DNA of 64,000 nt. Origin: Trichostrongylus colubriformis. Lineage: Eukaryota > Nematoda > Chromadorea > Rhabditida > Trichostrongylidae. Of the stretch, positions 1 through 11,189 are shown in pieces (the stretch's first letter is position 1; every line of letters begins with the position of its first letter). The stretch spans positions 32,239,282 through 32,303,281 of the forward strand of contig OZ022258.1 of the NCBI GenBank assembly GCA_963978905.1. The letters run 5' to 3'. The position numbers were made by a program, and so were the translations under genes. The notes beneath the pieces are model-generated. The model had not been told where the DNA came from, did not search any database, and was given only the letters and a program-made list of their open reading frames with translations.

Positions 1-648
1 AGGTGGCAAAACCACCAACATGACTATAACTTGAATTAAGCAACAACAATATGAAGGCATATCAGAAATAAGACCGCTCAACATAACATGTCTTAAGATT
101 CAGAGGACCCCTGGCATAAGAGATTTCCTAAAAGCATTTTGATAGCGCACGCGCAGTTAATGAAAACAACGCAAGGAGTATTGAAAACTGAATTCGCATC
201 TTCATAGAAAACTGTATAAAATACACTATAAAGACAGTGCACGTTCTGGATAAAGTACACAAGATATTACTACAATAAGCAGCAAATGGAAAGGTAACGA
301 GGGGAACTACCACTCCCAGTTAAAAGCAGATTCGCGGCATGGAGATTAGCGCGCTTGGAGGAGATAATATGCTCCAGTACGAAGGCCGCGACGCGACCGC
401 ACCGGAGAGAGCAATGTTACATTTTGCCGATTAAGTTCTTCTAAATTTGATGGTGGCTGGCTTGTCGAATGAACGCGTTTTGTGTGCATCTACGAGCAAA
501 CGACTGAAATATACGACTAGTTCAATGAGAAAAGAAATCAGGGAAGGGGGAAAGTGTCTATAATGGGGACACTATGAGGCTGAGTGTTGAGTTGAATGAC
601 AAATCCATTGATCAGAGAAAATAAAGAAATGGATTTTGGGTGCCAAGG
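1..648. other. Unassigned AT-rich flank
   Basis: No gene, RNA or repeat is recognised here. Short open frames have no family resemblance. The bases just before 653 carry the left copy of the TACA target duplication of the following retrotransposon. Confidence 0.5.
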
Positions 649-652
649 TACA

Positions 653-1157
653 AGTTATTATGGTATGTGATGGTTTCTACCAATCACCGCGAGCAACCAA
701 ATCACCAGAAACACCTTTATTTCCGAACAGCAAGCAATTAAAATATAACACAACGTGGGCACGGCAAAAAAAAAATCAATATCAATGTTGTTATCGAAAC
801 AGCAATTTTAGATAGGTACAGAAAGTTGGCGATACGATCAAATGATGATGCGGTGCCAAGGACACCGAATCCGAAATATGACACAACAAGAACACGCGAG
901 GGGAAAACCCGAGAGAACGCCACGGGGTATCGGCACCAAGGGGGGAATCCGTGAGAAACTCAATGAGAGGCGCTACCGCAGTTTGAGGCGACGGGCGGCT
1001 TCCACTACCACACAGAACTCTGACGAAAAGAACTGAACTCCACTAAACGCGCGGCTCCGTTTAAATAGTGCTGAGCCCGCCAACTATTGATTTGACCAGC
1101 CATAACATGTCAAAACACGCCACTGTTATTCTCGCCCCTCTTGATCTCATTTTAACA
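653..1157 (-). repeat. 3' LTR of gypsy-type element
   Basis: Direct repeat of 6577-7078. In element sense it begins TGTTAAAATGAG and ends ATAATAACT. The boundaries are fixed by the TACA duplication outside and by the primer site abutting the other copy. Confidence 0.82.
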
Positions 1158-1286
1158 TGTCGGGGGGTATCAGAAGCTTATGGTTCCACTCCATAATACC
1201 ATAACAACATAACGCCTCGGCACTTCACTACGACGACTCACAATCCCTGCATTGCCGCGGTAGCAGCTCTCATCTTATCTTTCAGC

Positions 1287-3775
1287 CTACACGCGGTCCG
1301 CTTCCTGTGCCACTAGCTTGAGCTCCTCAAGGCCCAGCATCGGCTCCAGCTGCTTACGCAGGAAACTATAAAATACACGAGTAGCTTCTTCCGGCATCCA
1401 TTCAACGGCGTTATCCAGCAATCCTACCGCTGCCCATGCAGCCTCAGTATCCACACTGCCCAGGGTCTGCTGCATGACGTCCACTATCAGCTGAGCGTGC
1501 GCCGGGTGACTGGAGACATAACTCAGAACGAGGCTACGCATCTTTATAGTGACGTGCTCCCAGCTTAATACATTTACCGTGAGGGGTCCGTTCACAAGGT
1601 ACACGTGCGTACCACCAGAAACCCACAGATGGATGGCGGACATCACGGCTAGCCATGCAGTCACCTTACGGGGCTCCTTTGACGGTAAAACCAGCACAAC
1701 CGCTCCTGGATCGTTCGTGAACAGATGATCCATCTTAGTTTTGATCATCGAAAAGTCCACATAATAGAAAACATGAGTGCGACTTCCGCCCGTCATCCAC
1801 GCCATTCTCCTCAACACCAACGGAACAACAAGAAGAATGCGATTGTGAATTCGATCCATCATCGAACTCAGAGAGAACTCTTTCAAGTCGACTTTCCTTG
1901 CAGTCAACCACCCAAGTTCGAAAATCCGCTTCGGAATCTCCGGCCATCCTCTCGACAACGATCCATGACGCATGATGGTCGCCGGCTCAATAGCTCGTGC
2001 CATGTTGCTGACATGAGCACACTTGTTTATGAAGACAGCGTACGCGAAACCGAGCGAACGAGGGTCCACAAGTTTATCATCCAAATTCATGATGCGCTGC
2101 GCCTTCAGTGCTACAGAGCCCGGTTGGGTCCAGATCGCGAAAACACGTGCCGCTTCAATCACACACTCTACGGGCAAGGCATTAGCGGGATGTGGCAAAC
2201 TAGGAATCAGATCGCCCGCCGTCAACGTCTTCGACACGCAACAATCTGCCAATGCGAAACTCGGCCCTCCGTTATATGCCGGGAAGTCCTGACCACGGCA
2301 CCGAAACTGAGCATGAAGTATGTGGGTGTCATCCGGTACATCGAATTCGAGCTCTTTCCTGAAATTCGACACAATCGGAGTAAAAACCGACACTCTCATA
2401 ACTCTCTTCACTCTTTTTCTTCTCGTTCTCACACTCACTTGCTCGTTGGGAATCTCATCCGAGCGTTTGAGAAGCAAGTCATATTGAACCTTTACTGCGT
2501 TTTCGTTACTACCTATCTTAGTAATCAGCGCGGACGTTTCATCAGTTTCCAACACACGATATGGACCATCCCAATCCATTGTAAGCTTAGGGTGTTTTTC
2601 TCTAGCTTTTTATCGTGGCAGTTTCATGAACACTCTTTCCCCCACCACAGGAAGACTCAGGGCGTCCACGTCCTTGCGTTTATCATACGCCTCCTTCATT
2701 TGTTCCCGGTACATTTCATTATTTGCTCGTACCTCATCTCTTATTAACTGCAGTCCTCTGGATAGCTCCGTCCGATAGTCATAGACGAACACTTCATACT
2801 TAGAGAATTCAGCATTTGGAAGTGAACACGAAGGCACGGTGGGATCCATTCCATGCAACAGCACGTCATTCGGGGCGTCCATGAAGCGGTGTTCCTCCCA
2901 ACACGCTTTTTCCCATTCGCCCACTTCCTGGCCTTTTCGCAGCACCATCGGATCGTTAGTCGCGTTAACGATCGCTACTCTTGTTGGACCTCTCGCGTCA
3001 AGTTTACACAAACCATCCGCTATTTTCTTGTCCCTAGTGCTTAGAATCGCTTCCGGCCATTTTTTCGCACATTTGAGATTAACACTTTTAGCTTCTCCGG
3101 GTGCTATATATACCCTTTCCGTGACTACAGCAGCCGGCTTTCCCTCGGCCTTGCGTCGCTGTCTCGTCACTCTTTTTCCTTCCTGCTGGACCTTCGAGAC
3201 TTTGTATCCCATTGCCGGTATCGCATTCGTTCCTGAGATGATGAGGTCTTCCTTGGATTTCGACACCAACATGCATATGGGGTTAGACCAGTCTCCGTTA
3301 ATGTCCTTAACATCCACCTCTACTGCGGTTAGAAATTCCATTTTTCTACCCGACGCATCTGTGATCTCTAGGGATTTGGGCAACTCCATTTCCTTGACGG
3401 TGGCATCGATGTCGATCCCGTCATCCATTGCCCTTTTCAGCACACTGCACGGAAGGATGGACACTTCCGAGCCCGTGTCAAGTAGTGCCGTTCTCCTTCT
3501 CCCCAATATTGTCACGTTGACGGTTAGCCGCTTGCCGACCATGGGAGGGGAAAGCTTGCTATGTCGTTTGGTACCGACCCTGTTACATCTCAGTCCGCGA
3601 ACCCGCGCCGACAAGGACATATAACGATTAGAATCACCATTGGGGGTGTTCTTGCGATCTAGTGCCTTGTGCCCCATCTTCTTGCACTTAAAGCACCTCA
3701 CACCTTGCGCGCCACTATTTGAAGTTCGCTCTTCGCCAGCTTCTAGTTCTGACTGGATGTTCTTCTCGGTACGTA
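1287..3775 (-). pseudogene. Zinc knuckle, protease and integrase-tail frame
   Basis: Minus-strand frame read from 3775 down to 1287. It starts inside the end of Gag with a knuckle CFKCKKMGH whose fourth ligand is Arg instead of Cys. An aspartic protease with LLDTGSEVSILP follows, then a spacer. The sequence then jumps to the late integrase region (LLHGMDP, then WDGPYRVLE, a GPY/F module). No YxDD reverse transcriptase, RNase H or DDE integrase core lies between, so roughly 2 kb or more is missing without loss of frame. An in-frame TAA at 2610-2612 separates the protease-integrase part from a 430-codon 3' part. That part continues past the GPY/F module into about 360 residues I do not recognise. 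Confidence 0.75.
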
Positions 3776-4674
3776 TTAGGTTGTAAGGAAAGTTTTGGCC
3801 GGTTTTTGAAATTTCAACTTCGAGAGATCATAACTCGGCTCAGAGTGCATCTTTTCTCACAGAGTGAGCACCATTAGATTCGCCACACTCTTGGCAACAC
3901 TATGCATACCTACACATCTCAATTTGATAAAGGGCTGATAATTTATATTGCGCGAAATGAAAAAAAGTCGACTTCAAATCGCCACTCTTTCTGAACACAC
4001 TGCTACTGAAGGAGCTGGCCAGATGTTTTGGGAAGTGGGGCATAGTTAGCGCTAGATCTGATGAACATGATAGACGAGTAAGGGCCTCACCCTGCAACTG
4101 CTTCAATTAGTGGAAGAGGATTTGTGAAAAATGCGCTTGCGCATGACTGCCGTGGGGGGTCCCGCGGCACCCATTTTTTTGGATTTTTCCAAATCAAGGC
4201 CACTTGAGGTGGTCAGCTAAGGTTGCTTGTTGAGGGCCAATACTTGTGGATATCCCCTGCAAATATGGACGCTCATCGCCTTCTGCCGTTTTAGTTAAAG
4301 CGATTTGATCAATTGAAAATTCGAGCAGCTCGTCCTCATTTCTGCACTTCTGAAACCGGAGACAATGTGTTCCATCCAGTGATACACCCCCTCCTCTTGC
4401 AGTATTCACATTTGTGGTCACCTTCGCTGGGACTCGGCTAAACAAGAACTCTTGAAGTGAAGTCATCTTAAAAGTGCCATTTTCGCAGCACTTTAAAACT
4501 TTCCTAATAAATTGAAAACCTTGTGGCATTCCAAATAAAACATATATTCTGAAAGAGCAACTTTTTCTCTATCTAACGAGCACAATATGTCAGCTGATTC
4601 ATGTTGACGCGCTCTGATATTTAAATTTATCTTGTGATTGCGAAAAAGCGGCCAGAACTTTCCTTACAACCTAA
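3776..4674. mobile_element. Non-autonomous mariner-type element, 899 bp
   Basis: Inverted repeats of about 32 bp begin TTAGGTTGTAAGGAAAGTT at both ends with about two mismatches. Both ends are flanked by TA (3774-3775 and 4675-4676), the Tc1/mariner target. The interior has short minus-strand frames (68 and 111 codons) that I cannot match to a transposase, so it is probably a MITE-like passenger. It inserted into gag of the surrounding retrotransposon. Confidence 0.85.
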
Positions 4675-4676
4675 TA

Positions 4677-6200
4677 CTATGGGGTTGTCCTGTATAGGCT
4701 TCCGAACAACTCCTCTTGCATTTGCCTCAGCCCACCTCTCTTGTGGGGGTACGTTTCTTACGCGGTTCTTCAGGGCCAGATGCCTCCGTTCTACCCTCAT
4801 TGCCGCATCCTTCAGTCTTTTGTACACGTCACTCCCAGGTTCCTCCAGCGCTTCTTGGAGATGGCAAGACTCATCCCAGTGGGACAGCTGGTCGTATAAC
4901 TGGTCTGCACGAATAAGACAGGGTACCTTCATCCAGCTCAGGGTATGCTCGACGTGTCAGTCTTTCCAACTCGATGCAGAAATCTCCCACGGATTGTGTT
5001 TCTGTCTTTTGGAGACGTCTCAATTCGCCCAATGCAACTACTTTCTTATTACGCAACTCTTCTTTACACATTTCTCTCATTGCATTCACTACTGTGTAAA
5101 AGTTACGTTTCTTTGCTTTGGCCAACATATTGCGCCCTTGCCTTACCTACCAACTTTGCCCTAAATAAAGCACAGCGTTCCTTATCCTGCCAGTATTGAC
5201 TCGGGTATTTAAGCTCGAACGCCTCTACAAAGTTCTCGAATAGATAGTCCTTCTCTATCCCTGAGTAAGGTAAGACATCCGGTACGTTGGCTAGCCAAAT
5301 TTTAGATACTCCCCCATTTGGGATTTTACCCGACGTTTCCTCGACGAGGGCACTCGCACTCTTTCACTCGTACTCTGTTCGCATGAACTTTCCGATGAAT
5401 CACAAGACGTACCTGGATCTGCACAGGTCCTCCTTGACGAATTGTCGCAGTTCTTGTGGTGAAAGGCCCTCCTTTTCGCCTGCATGTGCAAGCCATTCTG
5501 TAATTGTGTACTGCTATCATGACTTTCACTGGCATCACTGGTCTCATTTACTCTCCTACCTGGAATATCGCCGCCATCGCCTGGGCGTTCCTCACGATTT
5601 CCAGTTTCGAGTTCAGCTACTCGACGTCTCTGCTCTTCGAGTTCTGCCTTGAGTGCTCGAATCTCATTCTTTGCTGGTACAATCCATCTGCAATGATGTG
5701 ACTGCATTTGTGAGACTCTTTTCATTTTTTATCGTTTTCTTTACGTAATGTTTAACGTCGCTCGGGTCACAACTAAGTTTGGCTGCCACACGTTCTAAGA
5801 TTTTTTCGCTCATTGTAAGTTCCTCTAGCTTACTGGCGATGTCACCTTCGACGTCTACGTACTGGCTAACCACGTCCATCGCGCTTATATTACTACTGCG
5901 TCTTTCTATGGCTTGCTTCAAACGCTGTAGCTTCTTTTCGACGCGCTCGAGGTTTTTCTCTATTACTGCCTCTATTTGCTCGCGCCTACTGTCGCCAAGG
6001 CGGAAATGTTTCGCTATTTCCGTCTGAATCGCTAGTCTCGATCGGACAATTTTATCAGCTATTTTTGTGCATACCTGCACCTCCATGTCCGACTCCGAAT
6101 CCGACGAGCGTGCTGACTCCGTGCTTCTTGCCTCAGACACTTGCTCGTGCTCAACGGGCTCTGCAACAACACAGTTATTCTCTGTATCCTCCACAGTCAT
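4677..6200 (-). pseudogene. Gag of the gypsy-type element, frameshifted
   Basis: Gag pieces in several minus-strand frames: 6200-5664 (charged, coiled-coil-like, 178 codons), 5725-5291 (coiled coil then a Ser/Arg-rich stretch), 5128-4871 and 4932-4627. The 5128-4871 piece has the helical pattern of retrotransposon Gag (VGDFCIELERLTRRAYPELDE). The frame changes near 4930, so Gag is broken. At 4675-4676 the frame meets the TA duplication of the mariner-type insertion and resumes in the same phase at 3775. Confidence 0.65.
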
Positions 6201-6225
6201 CTCAACTGCTTTACGAGCCCGATCG

Positions 6226-6363
6226 ATCAGTCAATCAATATCGAATCGATCAATATACAACGTGTCCGAATTAATCAATATACGTGTCCGAACCGATCAA
6301 TATACCACACGTCCGAATCGATCAATATACACGTGTCCGGATCGATCAATATATACCGTGTCT
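6226..6363. repeat. Minisatellite in the gypsy leader, about 24-bp unit
   Basis: Five to six imperfect tandem copies of a unit like CGAATCGATCAATATACACG plus TGTC. Length varies from 22 to 25 bp because of indels in the ACACG part. It lies between the 5' LTR and the start of gag, in the transcribed leader. Confidence 0.8.
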
Positions 6364-6558
6364 TGGCCCTATCCTCACGCTAGCCGTGGCACGTAGGGTG
6401 GCTTGTGATGGCCAAGACACCACGGTATCACGATGACTGTTGCCACCGGTACCGCTGCTCGATCTGTCACCCTTGTTCAAAGCCGACAGATTAGTACTGA
6501 CACCCGCAAGGAGCCGCCAGTAACAAAACAATTCCCAGTGATTTGTAGACCGCGCTGA

Positions 6559-6576
6559 TGGTTGGCTTGGCCCCCA
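6559..6576 (-). promoter_or_regulatory. Candidate primer-binding site (gypsy-type)
   Basis: On the minus strand the base after the 5' LTR begins TGGGGGCCAAGCC, the position and TGG start expected for a site pairing with the CCA end of a tRNA. I could not assign the tRNA. Confidence 0.5.
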
Positions 6577-7078
6577 AGTTATTATGGTATGTGATGGTTT
6601 CTACCAATCACCGCGAGCAACCAAATCACCAGAAACACCTTTATTTCCGAACAGCAAGCAATTAAAATACAACACAACGTGGGCACGGCAAAAAAAACAA
6701 TATCAATGTTGTTATCGAAACAGCAATTTTTGATAGGCACAGAAAGTTGGCGATACGATCAAATCATGATGCGGTGCCAAGGACACCGAATCCGAAATAT
6801 GACACAACAAGAACACTCGAGGGGAAAACCCGAGAGAACGCCACGGAGTATCGACACCAAGGGGGGAATCCGTGAGAAACTCAATGAGAGGCGCTACCGC
6901 AGTTTGAGGCGACGGGCGGCTTCCACTCCCACACAGAACTCTGACGAAAAAAACTGAACTCCACTAAACGCGCGGCTCCGTTGAAATAGTGCTGAGCCCG
7001 CCAACTATTGATTTGACCAGCCATAACATGTCAAAACACGCCACTGTTATTCTCGCCCCTCTTGATCTCATCTTAACA
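6577..7078 (-). repeat. 5' LTR of gypsy-type element
   Basis: Second copy of the LTR. It differs from the other by a few substitutions and a short A-tract indel. On the minus strand it ends ...TAACT immediately before a TGG-starting primer site. Confidence 0.82.
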
Positions 7079-7082
7079 TACA

Positions 7083-7326
7083 CTCACTGTCGCGCTTACG
7101 TACTTCATACCGTCCCACAACCACCGGTTTGTCACTCAAGTGTATATTTTCATCTAAACCTTACTCATAGGGGAAAGGGGCTTGACTTCAAAGTAACAAT
7201 AGGGCTTTGGTTGAGGCTGACTTTATACCTTGTGGATCGTACATTAAGGGAGCGCGGCCAGCGGAAGATGCTTACAAGTACTACTTCTGTCTTCTGCCAG
7301 GGAACTTACTGACCTATTTTCAAGAC
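7083..7326. other. Short unassigned spacer
   Basis: Sequence between the gypsy-type element and the Penelope-like element. Nothing recognised. Confidence 0.4.
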
Positions 7327-7373
7327 ATAAAATAGTGCACTTGAGCATTGTCTTGTCCCGAAGCCTCATGTTG

Positions 7374-7957
7374 ATCTGAATGTGTGTAAGACAATGTGAG
7401 ACTTCCAAAATTTATCCCAAAAGACTCAAAACAGCTTTCACAAAAACCGGTTGCAAAAATGTTTGTAAAAGATATTTGAGCCTCACAGGCAAGCTTTCGG
7501 CGCCTAGCGCCTTTATCAAGCCTGAAAATGTACAAATTAGATGTTATTTATAGACTCTGTTTGAGAGTCTACAGGCGTATTTGTACTTTAACAACTTACT
7601 GCTGCCACAGGACCACTGTACTTACCGCCAATGTGTGTCCCTGGTACTAGAGCAGAAATGGTTGACCCACCCTGACTTAACCCTTGAATAGCGCAGATGT
7701 GCTATGACTGTGATAATATTTGATATCACACTCATTCCACAGTGCATAACACTGTAGTCATGTGATTAGCTCAAGAGAGTCACGTAGCTCATCTCTGCTA
7801 TTTATTTCTGGGGATAACCGTCTTATTTCCAGTGCCTCGAGGATTTTTCTTTCCACAGTATTTTCTATGGAGCGGTGCAGTACTTTAACGATAAGGGTGG
7901 GGGGTGCTTCGCGGGCATGCCTTGGGTCCTATGCTTGGAGAAACTGTTACTTGGATA
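7374..7957 (-). repeat. Left inverted arm of Penelope-like element
   Basis: Reverse complement of 8614-9186 with few mismatches and a small indel. On its minus strand it encodes the same endonuclease tail as the right arm. Confidence 0.85.
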
Positions 7958-7974
7958 CGCTTGGAATTCGCAGG

Positions 7975-8818
7975 ATCCCAATATCAAATTTACTGTGGAA
8001 GAGCCGAACGAAGACGGCTTTGTTCCTTTCCTCAATACAAAAGTTAAAATAAACGGAGGCAAGGAGCTCTGCTGGTTCAAGAAACCAGCGTCAAAAAACA
8101 TTATTATGCATGCCAGGAGTTGTCACCCTGCCTACATGAAGGCCGATGTGGTCCACAATCTTATTTTGACCAAGAACAAAGTTTGCGGTCAAAACTCAAA
8201 TGGAGCGGATTTGATGGTGGAACGAATACTCAGCGAAAACGGATACACACGCACAGATGTAGGAACATGGAGACCGTATTGCAGCGCGGACGGCATTCCC
8301 ATGATAATGCCGTATGTCAACGAAAATACGGCATGGAAAGTCAATGGCGTGGTTAGAAAGTCTTCGCTCCCTATGAAGCTTATATTCAAGCCACCTCCAA
8401 ATCTAAAACGGTTGCTCACATACTCTAGACCCCATGAGGAAAAATGCGGAGGAACGGTTGCAGATACTGCACTGACGATAAAATTTGTCAAGTCCGGGGG
8501 TCGGTGTACTTAATAATATGTCAGCGATGCGGGCAAAAGTACGTGGGAGAAACAAAAAGGCTCCTTTTTAAGCGACTGGACGAACATCGCAGGGCCTTGC
8601 AAACCCAACATCATATCCGAGTAACAGTTTCTTCAAGCATAGGACCCAAAAGCATGCGCGCGAAATACCTCCCACCCTTATCGTCAAAGTACTGCACCGC
8701 TCCATAGAAAATACTGTGGAAAAAAATCCTCGAGGCACTGGAAATAAGACGGTTATCCCCAGAAATAAATAGCAGAGATGAGCTACGTGACTCTCTTGAG
8801 CTAATCACATGACTACAG
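7975..8818 (+). pseudogene. Penelope RT C-terminus and GIY-YIG endonuclease, 5'-truncated
   Basis: The open frame has the RT thumb region typical of Penelope (FVPFLNTKVKINGG, FKKPASKN), then PPPNLKRLLTYSRPHEEKCG. After a frameshift near 8455 come a Cys-rich linker (GCRYC) and a GIY-YIG nuclease (VYLIICQRCGQKYVGETKR, then LFKRLDEHRRAL). The C-terminus (IRRLSPEINSRDEL) runs into the right inverted arm and ends near 8810. The RT palm is absent, so this is a 5'-truncated, shifted copy. In intact elements this enzyme nicks the target and reverse-transcribes the RNA. Confidence 0.8.
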
Positions 8819-9186
8819 TGTTATGCACTGTGGAATGAGTGTGATATCAAATATTATCACAGTCATAGCACATCTGCGCTATTCAAGGGTTAAGTCAGGG
8901 TGGGTCAACCATTTCTGCTCTAGTACCAGGGACACACATTGGCGGTAAGTACAATGGTCCTGTGGCAGCAGTAAGTTGTTAAAGTACAAATACGCCTCTA
9001 GACTCTCAAACAGAGTCTATAAATAACATCTAGTTTGTACATTTTCAGGCTTGATAAAGGCGCTAGGCGCCGCAAGCTTGGGCTTAAATATCTTTTGCAA
9101 ACATTTTTGCAACCGGTTTTTGTGAAGGCTGTTTTGAGTTTTTTGGAATAAATTTCGGATTCTCACATTGTCTTACACACATTCAG
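8614..9186 (+). repeat. Right inverted arm of Penelope-like element
   Basis: Partner of 7374-7957. It contains the end of the endonuclease frame and the 3' sequence, and ends next to the 12-bp target duplication. Confidence 0.85.
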
Positions 9187-9198
9187 ATAAAATAGTGC

Positions 9199-9600
9199 GT
9201 CTAACGCGAAACATGTATTCCAGATGAGAGCAACTGTAAAAAGCACATTAGGTAAGCTACATGTACAATAGGGTACCAACATTGTAATACATGACAAGGC
9301 ACAACGAAGATCATACGACGAGCGGGTTCATAGCTGTCAAGGACTTTGCCAGAAAGATGGAGAAGAACCGTTCCGAGCGTCCTAGGACCGTGAGCAGCTG
9401 TCTCCTCGAAGCCTCGCATTGTTCCTTGCCTAGTACTGAAAGAAGTAGATGAGTCATAGGAGGAGCAGCCATTCGCTCATGACGCTAACGCTGCAAATCC
9501 CTTACACCTCTCCTTTTACCCTGAGTCCGTCCCGGACTCAAAGAAGTGTAAAATCAGGAAAAAAGGGAAGAAGGGAGTGGCTCACCGGAGGAATCTAGAA
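9199..9600. other. Unassigned spacer
   Basis: Between the Penelope-like element and the helicase pseudogene. No convincing coding or repeat signal. Confidence 0.4.
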
Positions 9601-10990
9601 GACACCAAAGATTCATGTGAGCATGTCCTAAGGCACAACTGTGTTGAACAAATCGACCTATTTCATGACGCGCTGCCAGGTGGGGCCCCAAGGATGGGGC
9701 ATGGCCGAATATGAATTGCCCCTGACGACAACGGGGATGGTGACGTTGAGGCGGTGGTAGTCGTCCAAGAAGTTGGCTGTTTCTGGAGAAAAGTAGGTTT
9801 TGGTTGCAAGTAAAGAACAATCTCCTTCTCGTGTCCGTGGATGTGACCGTCGTCAGCTACACGCCGAGTGCGTCAACGGCTCCTGTAGGTGGCGATACTA
9901 TTCCCTGAAAAAGGATTACGCATATAGCCTCCACAGGGACTCCCCTGCGGAAAGCTCGCAGGTGACCATCTTGCATGTATTGGCCTCGATATCGTAGTAA
10001 GAGTTGCTGTCGGCGCGTGTGGACCCACCCAGGAGGTCTATGAACACGAAAGGCACGTGCGGCGTGAGGAACCGGATTATCGAGACGAGCATCTGTCGAG
10101 CAGCCGCCGGGGTGCCGCTGACAAGTGCTCCTTTGAAGGCGAGGCGGTTGGGAAGATTCACCAGCGGCAGCTGTAGAATTCAGGTGTGACGTAGCTGTCA
10201 TGCAGAGGACCGACGGACTGACGGACTGTGGACCGCGAAAATTATACGAACCATGTGCTCCAGGGTGCGAGAAATAAAGCGCTCCGTGACCTATACTCGT
10301 TTTTGGCCTCTCTGGACATCTCCGACACTCGTTCTGGTTCCTCGAACAACTGCCGGTACATTCCAAAGAACGCGTACGTCTTCTGTTTCTTCTTCGAGTT
10401 GCTACCTATAAGCGCCCCTAGGGAGGACTTCAAAATTTTGCTGACACCAGTGGGGTCGGGGTCAGGTTCTCGGCAGCCGCTGTGTCTGAATGTAGCGGGC
10501 CACATTAAGCTTGTGGAAATCATTTAGGAAGAGCAGCGTTTTCGTAAACTGCGCAAGTGCTGCATTCGTGGACGTGGTTGCGACCACCGTGGTATTGGGG
10601 TGCGCTGAAGATAAGACCGCATTAGCGCTACCACGAGGCTCTTACCTGTGCTAAAGGCGGCTTGGCTTGCCACGGTTGGCACATTAGCGGAACTGATGCG
10701 CACAGGATCACGGGTGACCGAGCGGTTGTTAAGGCTGACGTTATACCGTGCAGGCCGTGCGTACCGGGTGGACCCGTCGGTCCGCCCGGTCCGGACGGTC
10801 CGCACGGTATAACCTCAGCCTCTTCCTGAAGCTGCCATGCGCGTCCGCGGGGGCAAGTTCCAAAGATAGGCCTCGTCGCTAGTGCCGAGGTGTTTCTTAC
10901 CGTAGATAATATCGATCACCTCGTAGCCTACGGAGAAGGCGTGGAGGTCTGCGAATATGGTCCTGTGGAAGATCAGCTCGTATATCGGGT
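9600..10990 (-). pseudogene. Superfamily 1 (UPF1-like) helicase pseudogene
   Basis: Read on the minus strand from about 10990. There is an N-terminal piece (FADLHAFSVGYEVIDIIYG), then a Walker A region (AAFSTGKSLVVAL), then after a frameshift TTVVATTSTNAALAQF. A motif block near 10000 (PNRLAFKGALVSGT, VPFVFIDLLGG) leads to the motif V/VI area near 9720 (SPETANFLDDYHRLNV, then in another frame GQFIFGHAPSLG). The order fits an SF1 helicase. One interval (about 10240 to 10172) looks like a GT-AG intron. At least three frame changes and a GC-rich hairpin in the N-terminal half argue for a dead copy. The source family in nematodes is not certain. Confidence 0.65.
10733..10820. repeat. 88-bp GC-rich hairpin
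   Basis: The left half, starting GGCTGACGTTATACCGTGC, pairs with the right half ending GCACGGTATAACCTCAGCC with few mismatches and almost no loop. It interrupts the helicase pseudogene between its N-terminal piece and Walker A. Confidence 0.75.
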
Positions 10991-11189
10991 CGAGTGTAGT
11001 TGAGGATTCTCAAGAGAAGCGCAGATGTCGCCTACATGATCTGTACGATGGTTCGACCATTAAGTGCGAAGGCATGGCACTGGGTAGTCGTGGTTGCTAG
11101 TAAAGGCCTTCCCACAACGTCCAAAGTCTTTGGCTGGGGAAGAGCCCGGAATTGTATGACATTGACGAGGGTACGATGGCTGGCTCCCG

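Larger units (their letters stand above)
653..7078 (-). mobile_element. Internally deleted Ty3/gypsy-type LTR retrotransposon
   Basis: Two direct repeats of about 505 bp bound the element, and TACA flanks it at 649-652 and 7079-7082, a 4-bp target duplication. All recognisable proteins lie on the minus strand, so 6577-7078 is the 5' LTR and 653-1157 the 3' LTR. Reading from the 5' LTR there is a primer-binding site, a leader minisatellite, gag, a zinc knuckle, an aspartic protease and the integrase C-terminus, then an extra 3' frame. Reverse transcriptase, RNase H and the integrase catalytic core are missing. The GPY/F-type integrase tail places it with Ty3/gypsy. An 899-bp mariner-type element sits in gag. 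The LTRs differ at roughly a dozen positions by eye, so it is older than the BEL element at 41-50 kb. It cannot move without help. Confidence 0.85.
7339..9186 (+). mobile_element. Palindromic Penelope-like element
   Basis: The element is flanked by a 12-bp direct repeat ATAAAATAGTGC at 7327-7338 and 9187-9198, which I take as the target duplication. It has two inverted arms of nearly 580 bp (7374-7957 and 8614-9186) around a 650-bp middle. Middle plus right arm encode the end of a Penelope reverse transcriptase and a GIY-YIG endonuclease. The left arm is an inverted copy of the C-terminal coding part and 3' sequence. This matches the known tendency of Penelope-like elements to form inverted or tandem partial copies. 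Confidence 0.8.

Noticed and set aside
1725..2747. 340-codon plus-strand open frame
   Set aside because: Antisense shadow of the gypsy-type integrase-tail frame; no family resemblance.
2839..3624. 261-codon plus-strand open frame
   Set aside because: Antisense shadow of the protease region.
6226..6363. CRISPR-like regular repeat
   Set aside because: Contiguous short tandem units without spacers, in a eukaryotic retrotransposon leader.
7762..8808. Two small frames of identical sequence on opposite strands
   Set aside because: They are antisense readings of the two inverted arms of the Penelope-like element, not genes.
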